Source: Acidobacteriota bacterium (GTDB lineage: Bacteria; Acidobacteriota; Terriglobia; Terriglobales; Acidobacteriaceae). Taken from it: a DNA stretch of 56,697 bases. The notes beneath the pieces were generated by a model. That model was not told the origin of the DNA. It did no database searches and saw only the letters and a list, made by a program, of their open reading frames with translations. Position numbers and translations under genes: made by a program. This document shows, in pieces, positions 25,729-32,690 of this stretch (position 1 is the first letter of the stretch; the number at the start of each line of letters is the position of its first letter). Where the stretch lies: the NCBI GenBank assembly GCA_021851335.1, contig JAJZEA010000016.1, forward strand, positions 1-56,697, written 5' to 3'.

Positions 25729-25755
25729 GTATCGGCGATTTTTCTAATCACTTCA
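25729..25755 (-). promoter_or_regulatory. Sigma-28 (FliA) promoter of flgM-flgN-flgK-flgL
   Basis: On the minus strand the -35 is TGAAGTGA (25748-25755, 5 of 8 against TAAAGTTT), the spacer is exactly 11 bases, and the -10 is GCCGATAC (25729-25736, 7 of 8 against GCCGATAA). It lies about 24 bases before the flgM ATG. The same -10 appears upstream of cheY. Confidence 0.85.
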
Positions 25756-25777
25756 GTCATTAACGACAAGGATTTCC

Positions 25778-26326
25778 TCAATTCCCGGATCGCCTTCCCG
25801 CTTTTTCGATTTTCCCGGATTGAGTCCCCGGTTGAGGTCCGGATTGGGTTGGAAGCAAGGCCCCTGAAGACTGGACGGATGCAGTCGGACTCCTGCCTGG
25901 GCCTGCGGATTTGGCCGCAACATGACTGAGCTTTTTCAGGACACTGCTGGCAATGCCAAAGCCGCCTCGTTCCGACAGTGCCTCGCCCAGCGCCTCGGAG
26001 GCAAAGGAGGTCAGCGCCTGATTCGGTCCGCCATCCCCGTCGTCGGTGACACCATCCTCGGCATCGCCGCTCAGCCCGCCCATGCCCTGCATCTCGCGGG
26101 TCAATGGACCAAGCAACTCCTGCATCATGGCCGCCTCAAACTGATGCGCGGCTGTGACCAGACGCGGGTTTGTGGCTGCGGAGGCCCCGGCCGGCTGCAA
26201 CGACCCGATGCCGCCCGATGCGAGACGGGCAGAGGCCGTGCCCACAGAAGCAAGGCTGGCGGAAGCCATGCCCGCCGAAACGGGAGCAACCCGCTGCTCC
26301 GGGACAAAGGCAACACTTCCCATCAC
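25778..26326 (-). CDS. flgJ: FlgJ-like rod-binding protein without muramidase domain
   Basis: The 182-residue protein has the N-terminal FlgJ rod-binding domain (AAHQFEAAMMQELLGPLTREMQ near 59-80, then EALGEALSERGGFGIASSVL near 131-150). It lacks the C-terminal muramidase half present in E. coli FlgJ (313 residues). Many bacteria have this short form and use a separate lytic enzyme, not seen here. The N-terminal 50 residues are Ala/Ser-rich and the tail is Pro/Gln/Ser-rich. Its ATG overlaps the flgI stop by 4 bases. Confidence 0.85.
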   Translation of the reverse strand: MMGSVAFVPEQRVAPVSAGMASASLASVGTASARLASGGIGSLQPAGASAATNPRLVTAAHQFEAAMMQELLGPLTREMQGMGGLSGDAEDGVTDDGDGGPNQALTSFASEALGEALSERGGFGIASSVLKKLSHVAAKSAGPGRSPTASVQSSGALLPTQSGPQPGTQSGKIEKAGRRSGN

Positions 26327-27810
26327 AGCACCTCCAGATCGGCTTCCAGCGCTCCGGCAGCCTTCATCGCCTGCAGAATCGAGATCACATCACGCGCCGT
26401 CGCGCCGATCTTCTGCAACTCGTCGACCAGATCCTCGACGGTTGCGCCCTGCTTCAGCTCGATGCGATTGACGGGCTTGTCGTTGGCCTGAACCGAGGTC
26501 TGCGGCACCACCTCGGTCGTACCCTGGCCAAAGGCGTTGGGCTGCGAGACCTGGAACTCGGTGACCACATTGACCGAAAGTCCGCCATGCAGAATCTGCA
26601 CCGGCTGGAGACGCACCTTCCCGCCGATCACCACCGTGCCCGTGCGCTCGTTGACGACGACTTTGGCCCGTGGGAAAACGTTGACCTCGGTGGATTCCAC
26701 ACGATCCAGCAGCTCCGGCAGGCTCTCGCCCGGCTGCGGAACCAGTTCGACCGTGCGGCTGTCGACCACATGGGCGCGTGGACCGCCCAGACTGACATCA
26801 ATGGCCTGAGCCATGCGCTCGGCGGTGTGGAAATCGGCGTCCCGCAGCTCCACATCGACGGTACGCATCTGCTTCAACTCAAAGGGAACGGTTCGCTCCA
26901 CCAATGCGCCGCCCGGGATACGCGCGGTCGTTGGATAGTTCACCTGCGTTGTGTTGAAGCCGGCAGAGATGCGATAGCCGCCGATGACCAGAGGCCCTTC
27001 CGCCTGCGCGTATATCTGCCCATCCGGACCGTAGAGCGGAGAAAGCAGCAGCACACCACCCTCGAGCGAGCGGGCATCTCCGGCAGATGAGACCGTGACA
27101 TCAATCTTTTGTCCAGACCGGATGAAAGGCGGTAGCGTAGCTTCAATGAAAACCGCAGCCATATTTTTGACCTGCATATTCTGGGCGCTCAACGTGCCGG
27201 TCTGCGGTACATTCACACCCATGCGCAACAGAATCGAAAGCAGGGTCTGCATGGGAAAGATCGTCTGCTGCGTATCGCCGGTTCCGCGCAACCCGACGAC
27301 CACACCGTAGCCGATCAACTGGTTATCCCGAATCCCTTCGATCGAAGCCACATCCTTGACCAGAGCGCGACGCTCCGGACGAGGATCGGAACTCACCGAG
27401 ACACCGCCCGCGCTGCCCGGGACACTTGGAGCCGACGAAGCCGACGGCAGGCCCATGGTTCCAGCGCCTGCCGGAGGGAATGGCGCGCCTTGAGGCTGCG
27501 GCACAAGGCCGGGTGCAGCGAGGAGGACGGTTGCCGGCGGTTGACTGATGCCGGTCAGCGGTCCGGCTCCGGCTTGCGGCAACATTCCGGCTTGCGGCAA
27601 GGGCAAGGCTCCAGCTTGCGGCAACGCTCGGGCCTGCGGCAATGCTCTGGCTTGTGGCAACGCTCCGGCCTGTGGCAACGCTCCGGCCTGTGGCAGAGCC
27701 TGCGCCGTCATCGTCATCGGAAGCAGCCCGCACAGCAGCAAGGCTACGATCCGGGAACAAGGCCACGTGCCGGGTAAACTCTCGATTCGCATCTTCCATC
27801 GCTTCGTCAT
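26323..27810 (-). CDS. flgI: Flagellar P-ring protein FlgI with repeat-containing N-terminal extension
   Basis: The 495-residue protein is about 125 residues longer than E. coli FlgI. A signal peptide (hydrophobic core about 20-36) is followed by seven copies of LPQAGA/LPQARA-type hexapeptides (39-82) and a Pro/Ala-rich tract. The family domain starts near 146 with DVASIEGIRDNQLIGYGVVVGLRGTGDT. The C-terminus has VEDLVDELQKIGATARDVISILQAMKAAGAL. FlgI polymerises in the periplasm as the P-ring bushing around the rod. Its start overlaps the flgH stop by one base (TGATG) and its end overlaps flgJ by 4. Confidence 0.93.
   Translation of the reverse strand: MTKRWKMRIESLPGTWPCSRIVALLLCGLLPMTMTAQALPQAGALPQAGALPQARALPQARALPQAGALPLPQAGMLPQAGAGPLTGISQPPATVLLAAPGLVPQPQGAPFPPAGAGTMGLPSASSAPSVPGSAGGVSVSSDPRPERRALVKDVASIEGIRDNQLIGYGVVVGLRGTGDTQQTIFPMQTLLSILLRMGVNVPQTGTLSAQNMQVKNMAAVFIEATLPPFIRSGQKIDVTVSSAGDARSLEGGVLLLSPLYGPDGQIYAQAEGPLVIGGYRISAGFNTTQVNYPTTARIPGGALVERTVPFELKQMRTVDVELRDADFHTAERMAQAIDVSLGGPRAHVVDSRTVELVPQPGESLPELLDRVESTEVNVFPRAKVVVNERTGTVVIGGKVRLQPVQILHGGLSVNVVTEFQVSQPNAFGQGTTEVVPQTSVQANDKPVNRIELKQGATVEDLVDELQKIGATARDVISILQAMKAAGALEADLEVL
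27565..27696. repeat. 18-bp tandem repeats in flgI
   Basis: About seven imperfect copies of an 18-bp unit (plus-strand form GGCAACGCTCCGGCCTGT) encode LPQAGA hexapeptides, with one 6-bp insertion (LP). All units keep the frame. It lies between the signal peptide and the P-ring domain. Confidence 0.9.
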
Positions 27811-28568
27811 CAGAACACCAGGATCCGTTGCAGGAATCGCCAGATTGGATTCTGGCGGTAGGTTGAGTCATTCACAATTCCCTTGCCTACAACCTCAATC
27901 TCGAGATCTGTCATCGCCGAGGAATCGACTTGATTGAGAAAGTTCACATCCTCAGGCCGCACCAGCCCGCGCAGTCGAATCACCTGCGTCTGTTGGGAAA
28001 AAGTCAACTGCCGGGTCGCCTGCACCACCATCATGCCGTTGGGCAATAGATCGACGACCTCGCCGCCAAAGGTTGTTACCAGGCTGGAGTTGGTGACGCT
28101 TTGGCCCTGCGCAGCCAGGCTGGACGAGGAGCTTTGCGCCAGCAGATTGGCCAGCGTGCTGGTGGGCTTGGGAACTCCGAACAAGCCGGTGATACCGCTG
28201 TTGGACGTCGAGGCTCGCGCATTCTTCACCTGCCCGTCAGTCGAGGCAGCCAGACTCTCCGTGACCACAATCGAGATCACGTCGTGGAGCTTGGTGGCCT
28301 TGGCGTCGTTGGACAGTCGCACCAGACTCCCCTGATCGCTCCAAATCGAACCTGCATTCAAAACCTCGGCATCGTGCTCGGCCCGCACGCGCTGGATGTA
28401 GATCGAAAGCGCTTCTTCGGGCGGCGTCTGCTTCTTTGCCACAACCTTAGGTTTTTTCTTGTGCCCCAGGGCGAAGGACCGGGTCGGCGCCGCTCCTCCA
28501 AGCAAAATAAGCGCAAGACTCCACAAGCAGATCGCGCGTAGTGTACCGAATTGGATTTGCACTCTCAT
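27810..28568 (-). CDS. flgH: Flagellar L-ring protein FlgH
   Basis: The 252-residue protein matches FlgH: GSIWSDQGSLVRLSNDAKATKLHDVISIVV near 72-101, a VTTFGGEVVDLLPNGMMVVQATRQL segment and the C-terminal EVVGKGIVNDSTYRQNPIWRFLQRILVF. FlgH forms the outer-membrane L-ring. In E. coli it is a lipoprotein with a lipobox cysteine; here the signal region (about 13-35) shows no cysteine, so membrane anchoring may differ. The ORF is in a row with flgI (1-base overlap) and flgA (36-base gap). Confidence 0.93.
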   Translation of the reverse strand: MRVQIQFGTLRAICLWSLALILLGGAAPTRSFALGHKKKPKVVAKKQTPPEEALSIYIQRVRAEHDAEVLNAGSIWSDQGSLVRLSNDAKATKLHDVISIVVTESLAASTDGQVKNARASTSNSGITGLFGVPKPTSTLANLLAQSSSSSLAAQGQSVTNSSLVTTFGGEVVDLLPNGMMVVQATRQLTFSQQTQVIRLRGLVRPEDVNFLNQVDSSAMTDLEIEVVGKGIVNDSTYRQNPIWRFLQRILVF

Positions 28569-28604
28569 TCCTGCTGACTCACCTCTGCCGATTCACGCCT
28601 GTAC

Positions 28605-29291
28605 TCACCAGCCCGTACCACTCCACTCCATTGCGTCATCCCACTGCACCAGCCCGTGTGCCACGGTGCGCGTATGGACGATTCGGCCTGCCGCTTTGCC
28701 AAATCCACCATTGCCCACCCTCAGACGAACCAGAAGGGGTTTGCCCGCGGCTGCCGCAGCCAGCGCCACTCCAGGAAGTCGAGCCAACACACTTCCCTGA
28801 CTTTGAATCACCACCACGGGATCACCCACCTGGATCACCGGTTTCATGGCAACAACCATCGGCTGCGCTGTCGTCGCTGACCTGGGTTTCGTTTCGCTTG
28901 CAACCACGGATGCAGCTTTCTCTCGCAACCCCGCACATCCGGCCGTCTTGGCTAATTCGGCGGTTTCGGCTTGTCCGGCTTGACCGGCTTGTCCAGCTTG
29001 TCCAGCTTTACCGGCTTGACCGGCTTGATATGTTGGATCGGCCATCGGAATCCATCGACCCGGCCGTCCACCGTCTTGCTTCTCCCATCGCCAACGAAGT
29101 CCCAGCGCTCGATCCTCCAGAATGCGGCTGCAATCCGACTGAGAACGGTCGCCCGCCGCGACGGAACTCCCCGCAGCCGCGTTGTTTCCGGCTGCGCCCA
29201 ATGCCGGGGGCGCAAAGACCAGCAGCAGCAACCCGCCGACCACGACAGCCCACTGATGCAATCCTTCCCGATATGTGCTTGTTTGGCTCAC
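28605..29291 (-). CDS. flgA: FlgA-like P-ring assembly chaperone
   Basis: The 228-residue protein has a signal peptide (hydrophobic about 14-32) and a C-terminal SAF-like segment (VIQVGDPVVVIQSQGSVLARLPGVAL then GKPLLVRLRVGNGGFGKAAGRIV) as in FlgA, the periplasmic chaperone for FlgI. The assignment depends on that segment and on the flgG-flgA-flgH-flgI gene order. The central QAGQAGK-type repeats (about 89-108) are unlike usual FlgA. The start is GTG at 29289-29291, 7 bases after the flgG stop. Sequence conservation in FlgA is low, so the call is good but not certain. Confidence 0.82.
   Translation of the reverse strand: MSQTSTYREGLHQWAVVVGGLLLLVFAPPALGAAGNNAAAGSSVAAGDRSQSDCSRILEDRALGLRWRWEKQDGGRPGRWIPMADPTYQAGQAGKAGQAGQAGQAGQAETAELAKTAGCAGLREKAASVVASETKPRSATTAQPMVVAMKPVIQVGDPVVVIQSQGSVLARLPGVALAAAAAGKPLLVRLRVGNGGFGKAAGRIVHTRTVAHGLVQWDDAMEWSGTGW
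28968..29027. repeat. 9-bp tandem repeats in flgA
   Basis: Seven or so 9-bp units (GGCTTGTCC-type on the plus strand) encode QAGQAGKAGQAGQAGQAGQA. The repeats continue imperfectly to about 28938. The frame is kept. Confidence 0.85.
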
Positions 29292-29298
29292 CGCGTCC

Positions 29299-30087
29299 TC
29301 ACTGCGTCATGTTGTTGACTTGCGAATACATCTGGTCGGCGGCCTTGATCACCTTGGAGTTCGATTCATACGCGCGCTGCGCAAGCACCATCTGCACAAA
29401 CTCCGTCACCACGTCGACGTTCGAGTTCTCCAGATATCCCTGCTGCAACATGCCCAGTCCCTCCACACCACCCGGATTGCCGACAATCGGATCGCCCGAG
29501 GCCAGAGTCTGCGTCAGCAGGTTGCCGCCCATGCTTTGCAGCCCGCCGGGATTGGCAAAGGTGGCCAGTTGCAGCTGTCCAAGCTGCGAGGGATTGGTCT
29601 GCCCAGGCAGCGTGGCATTGACCACACCATAGGGAGTGATGGTCACCGAGGTCGCATTGGGCGGCACGGTAATGGTGGGAATCACGATGTCACCGTTGGT
29701 GGTCACGATGGTCCCCTGATTGTTGAGCTGGAACTGCCCGGCGCGCGTGTAGGCGATCTGTCCATTCAACTGCTGCACCTGAAAGAATCCTGCACCCTCA
29801 ATGGCCACGTCTAGTGGATTGTTGGTCTGATTCAGCTCCCCCTGCGTCATGATGACCTCGGTCGCTGCCGGCAGCGTGCCCAGGCCAATCTGCAAGCCGG
29901 CTGAGATCGTCGATTGCGTCTGCGCTGCGCCGGGAGTGATCAGATTCTGATAAAGCATGTCTTGAAATTGCAAGCGAAGCTGGTGGAAACCGGTCGTCGA
30001 AGAGTTGGCCAGATTGTTGGCAATGGTGTCCAGATTCATCTGCTGGGCCATCATGCCGCTCGCTGCCGTGTACAGTGCTCGAATCAT
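29299..30087 (-). CDS. flgG: Flagellar distal rod protein FlgG
   Basis: The 262-residue protein begins IRALYTAASGMMAQQMNLDTIANNLANSSTTGF, the canonical axial-protein motif, and has the FlgG-length insertion TPGAAQTQSTISAGLQIGLGT, the NNPLDVAIEGAGFFQV segment and a C-terminal STYSQVNNMTQ-type tail (QRAYESNSKVIKAADQMYSQVNNMTQ). FlgG forms the distal rod. It follows flgF by about 134 bases on the same strand. I see no RBS anomaly. Confidence 0.96.
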   Translation of the reverse strand: MIRALYTAASGMMAQQMNLDTIANNLANSSTTGFHQLRLQFQDMLYQNLITPGAAQTQSTISAGLQIGLGTLPAATEVIMTQGELNQTNNPLDVAIEGAGFFQVQQLNGQIAYTRAGQFQLNNQGTIVTTNGDIVIPTITVPPNATSVTITPYGVVNATLPGQTNPSQLGQLQLATFANPGGLQSMGGNLLTQTLASGDPIVGNPGGVEGLGMLQQGYLENSNVDVVTEFVQMVLAQRAYESNSKVIKAADQMYSQVNNMTQ

Positions 30088-30221
30088 CTTTGTTTCTCCT
30101 TATTGGCCTGCGCGTCCTGAATGTTTCTGTGCGGTTTGCCTTCGTGTCCCGTCCATCGGCTGCGTCCGGGGGCTTGTTGGCCAGCGAATCTGCCTGCAAG
30201 GAACGAACGTCGGCCTTGACG

Positions 30222-30959
30222 TCAGACGACGCGAGGCAGATCCTCGGCGGCTGTCTTGTTGAAATCCAGGTGAAAGATCGTGAGCGCCTTCTGCATCGTC
30301 TCCGCCTGGCGCTGCATGAGGATCAGCTTCATGCTTCCGGTGATCGTGTCCTGATTGGAAGACTCAAGCGCGTGAGAATGGACCGGAGAGGCCGCCAGCG
30401 TCGTCTTCACTTTATCCGGCGCTCGATAGCGATTGGTTCCCTCCGGGGTCAATTGCGTGCCCTTGGGAAAGGCAAAGACGCCCACGACAGCAACCGCTCC
30501 ACCATCGACGGAGATTACGCCGTCATCGCCGACGGCAATCTCGCCAGGGGGGATGACAATCGGCCGCGACTGCGCGGAGAGCACCGGGTCACCGCTGCCG
30601 TTGACCAGCACTCCGGTGTTGCTGCGATGGAAACCGCCGTTACGCGTATAGCGAACTCCGTCCGGCGTCTGGGTGGAAAAGAATCCTTCGCCCTGAATGG
30701 CAAGATCAAGTGGATTGCCGGTCGCTGTCAGCGCGCCCTGACTCATATCCAACTGGTCGCTGTGGACAACGCCATAGTTGTTGACCGTCGAACCAAGCTG
30801 CGAGTTTCCTTGCAACGGGTCAAGCAGCACCGAGCGAAAGTTCTCGCGCTCGGCTCGGTAGCCCACTGTCTGCGCGTTGGCCAGGTTGTCTGCCGCCGCA
30901 TCGAGAGCCTGAGTTCGAGCGATATATCCGGCATAGGCAGCGTAATATCCACTATCCAT
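30222..30959 (-). CDS. flgF: Flagellar proximal rod protein FlgF
   Basis: From ATG 30959 (GGAGG upstream) the protein is 245 residues. It shows the axial-protein N-terminus with NLANAQTVGYRAERENF near residues 25-41, TGNPLDLAIQGEGFFSTQT near 80-98 and TRNGGFHRSNTG, then a C-terminus with RQAETMQKALTIFHLDFNK. FlgF is the proximal rod, paired with FlgG. An in-frame upstream extension to 31001 has a poorer RBS. A 449-base gap with tandem repeats precedes it, so a promoter may be there. Confidence 0.9.
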   Translation of the reverse strand: MDSGYYAAYAGYIARTQALDAAADNLANAQTVGYRAERENFRSVLLDPLQGNSQLGSTVNNYGVVHSDQLDMSQGALTATGNPLDLAIQGEGFFSTQTPDGVRYTRNGGFHRSNTGVLVNGSGDPVLSAQSRPIVIPPGEIAVGDDGVISVDGGAVAVVGVFAFPKGTQLTPEGTNRYRAPDKVKTTLAASPVHSHALESSNQDTITGSMKLILMQRQAETMQKALTIFHLDFNKTAAEDLPRVV

Positions 30960-31408
30960 TGCATCCTCCTGCGCCGCAACCTGTTGCAGCAGGAGAGCCA
31001 AAGATGGAAGCGATGGATTAGAGGGCTTTCAAGGGTGCGGAATGGATTCTTTGCCGGGCAGGATCAGGTCGTGTCCAGGCGCAGAATAGTAGAGTCGCGA
31101 GTCCTGCCGATTCTGCCAGCGAGGACCAGCTTACGGCGACCGCACTGCATCTCTGGCATGAGGAGACGAAGAGAGGAGCAGGGCCGGAATGATTCTGGAG
31201 CGATCATTCTGGAGTGATCATTCTGGAGCGATCCAGCAGTGACGATCCTTCGTGGACAATTCTTCTGTATCTTGGAAAACTCTGAACTCGCTGTGACAAC
31301 CCCGGAATTCTGCTACGGAAACACTGACCGAATGAAACCCGTCGGGAAGCTGAGTGGTCAGGCTTTCGGGTGAAATTTCCGGGCCGAAACGTCAGCCTCT
31401 GCGATCGG
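30960..31408 (-). other. Gap between cheX and flgF with 14-bp tandem repeats
   Basis: No ORF here has a credible start or product. The main feature is the repeat described separately at 31191-31232. I found no sigma-28 or sigma-54 promoter match, although a promoter for the flgF operon is expected. Confidence 0.5.
31191..31232. repeat. Three 14-bp tandem repeats upstream of flgF
   Basis: Units GATTCTGGAGCGAT (31191-31204), CATTCTGGAGTGAT (31205-31218) and CATTCTGGAGCGAT (31219-31232) lie end to end in non-coding sequence, about 240 bases before flgF. The period is not a multiple of three. Regularly spaced TGGAG cores could be protein-binding sites on the minus strand. Confidence 0.8.
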
Positions 31409-31894
31409 CTACTGCAACCCGTCGCAGATAATCGTGACCTCGAAGTGGGAGCCTTCAAAACGATAGCAGTGATGCAGGCGAAACTCCGGTGCCTGCACAT
31501 GGATGTTGTAATTGCTTCCGGTAATGACGGCTGGTATGGAAAGCCCGCATTGCGCCGAAAGATCAGGCACCTTGCCCTTCCAGGCGCCGGCCAGCATATT
31601 GCAGATCTCTCCGATTGCATCCTTGACCGTATCGTCCAGATCGGTGAAGCTCATCCCCGTCAGCCGCGCGGCAATCACCAGGGCTGTGCCGCTGTCACAG
31701 CGAAAGACGCAGGCCCCGGTCAGAATGCCGCCAAAGCCGACTACGGAGGTGATCGTCTCCGACGCGACAGCGCCTGTACAGGGAACCATCTCACATTGCG
31801 CTCCCAGCATGGTTCCAAACACTTCTTCGACCGTGGATTGCAGATGCACAGGATCCGCAACCGTTTGAAGATTCTCTCGCAATGACTGCGCCAT
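31409..31894 (-). CDS. cheX: CheX-family CheY-P phosphatase
   Basis: The 161-residue protein matches CheX/CheC-type phosphatases, with the conserved helix DAIGEICNMLAGAWKGK near 91-107 carrying the Glu-x-x-Asn catalytic pair, and an FGGILTGACVF strand earlier. It would remove phosphate from CheY-P. It is directly after cheY in transcription order (213-base gap), giving a phosphatase/response-regulator pair in a C-ring neighbourhood. No cheA, cheW, cheR or cheB lies in the window. GGGAGG precedes the ATG. Confidence 0.85.
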   Translation of the reverse strand: MAQSLRENLQTVADPVHLQSTVEEVFGTMLGAQCEMVPCTGAVASETITSVVGFGGILTGACVFRCDSGTALVIAARLTGMSFTDLDDTVKDAIGEICNMLAGAWKGKVPDLSAQCGLSIPAVITGSNYNIHVQAPEFRLHHCYRFEGSHFEVTIICDGLQ

Positions 31895-32107
31895 AACCGA
31901 TCTTTCCTCCCGACTCCAGCTTGATTGTCTGAATTTCTTGCCTGAATGACTTCAAAGTCGCCGTTGTGAACTCTCAGCCTTGAATCTTCTGCTCCCAGCC
32001 AGGCAGTGACAGCCTTTGCCGACGATCTCTCTGCCCCGCCCCGAAGAAAATGGAACCGAAAAGACCGACACTGCGCGTACAGCAGCGGATGCTCTGCGCC
32101 ACTTGAA

Positions 32108-32488
32108 TCATGCTGCCAGCAACGGCAGCACACGTTCCTTGACCTGTTCGGCGGTAAATGGTTTTCGGATGTACCCCTGTGCTCCCGACTGAATCGCCTG
32201 CCGCACGTGCTCTTCGCTGGATTCGGTTGTAATCATGACCACCGGGACGCCATCGGCAAGCTTCTGCGCTCGCAACTGACGCAAAAACTCCAACCCATCC
32301 ATCGATGGCATATTGATGTCGGAGAGAATCAACTGCACCGCGTTGTTGCGCAATGCATCCAGACCCTCCACGCCGCTGCCCGCCTCCAGCACCACCAGCG
32401 GATCCAGTCCGGCCTGGCGCAAAGCACGCTCGACAATCTTGCGCATCACCGACGAATCATCCACAATCAACACGCGAATCTCGCTCAT
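32108..32488 (-). CDS. cheY: Chemotaxis response regulator CheY
   Basis: The 126-residue protein is a lone receiver domain: VLIVDDSSVMRKIVERAL near residues 6-23 with the acidic pair, LILSDINMPSMDGLEF with the phospho-acceptor Asp near 57, MITTESSEEH with the conserved Thr, and GYIRKPF with the conserved Lys. CheY-P binds FliM and FliN and changes rotation. The EIDAL segment of FliM in this cluster provides its target. A strong FliA-type promoter lies 80 bases upstream and GAGGAG before the ATG. Confidence 0.93.
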   Translation of the reverse strand: MSEIRVLIVDDSSVMRKIVERALRQAGLDPLVVLEAGSGVEGLDALRNNAVQLILSDINMPSMDGLEFLRQLRAQKLADGVPVVMITTESSEEHVRQAIQSGAQGYIRKPFTAEQVKERVLPLLAA

Positions 32489-32518
32489 CCAGCTACTCCT
32501 CTATCTCAGGTATTCGCT

Positions 32519-32552
32519 CAGCTTTTGCTCGGCATTGGTTCAGCTTTTGCCC
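32519..32552. repeat. Two 22-bp-spaced direct repeats in the cheY leader
   Basis: CAGCTTTTGCTC (32519-32530) and CAGCTTTTGCCC (32541-32552) are near-identical and spaced 22 bases apart, between the predicted cheY transcription start and its RBS. Confidence 0.6.
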
Positions 32553-32570
32553 AGCTTCTCGATAGACCTT

Positions 32571-32597
32571 GTATCGGCTGGAGAGGAAGAAACATGA
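32571..32597 (-). promoter_or_regulatory. Sigma-28 (FliA) promoter of cheY
   Basis: On the minus strand: TCATGTTT (32590-32597, 6 of 8 against TAAAGTTT), an 11-base spacer, and GCCGATAC (32571-32578, 7 of 8 against GCCGATAA). It lies 82 bases before the cheY ATG and after the end of the MshEN gene. Confidence 0.85.
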
Positions 32598-32690
32598 GCC
32601 TCACGTTTGTGCCGGATGCATGCGCCTGACGCCTTGATCTGAGAGCGCAAATCTCATACCCTGATCTCGCTCGGGTCTCGTTTCTGAATC

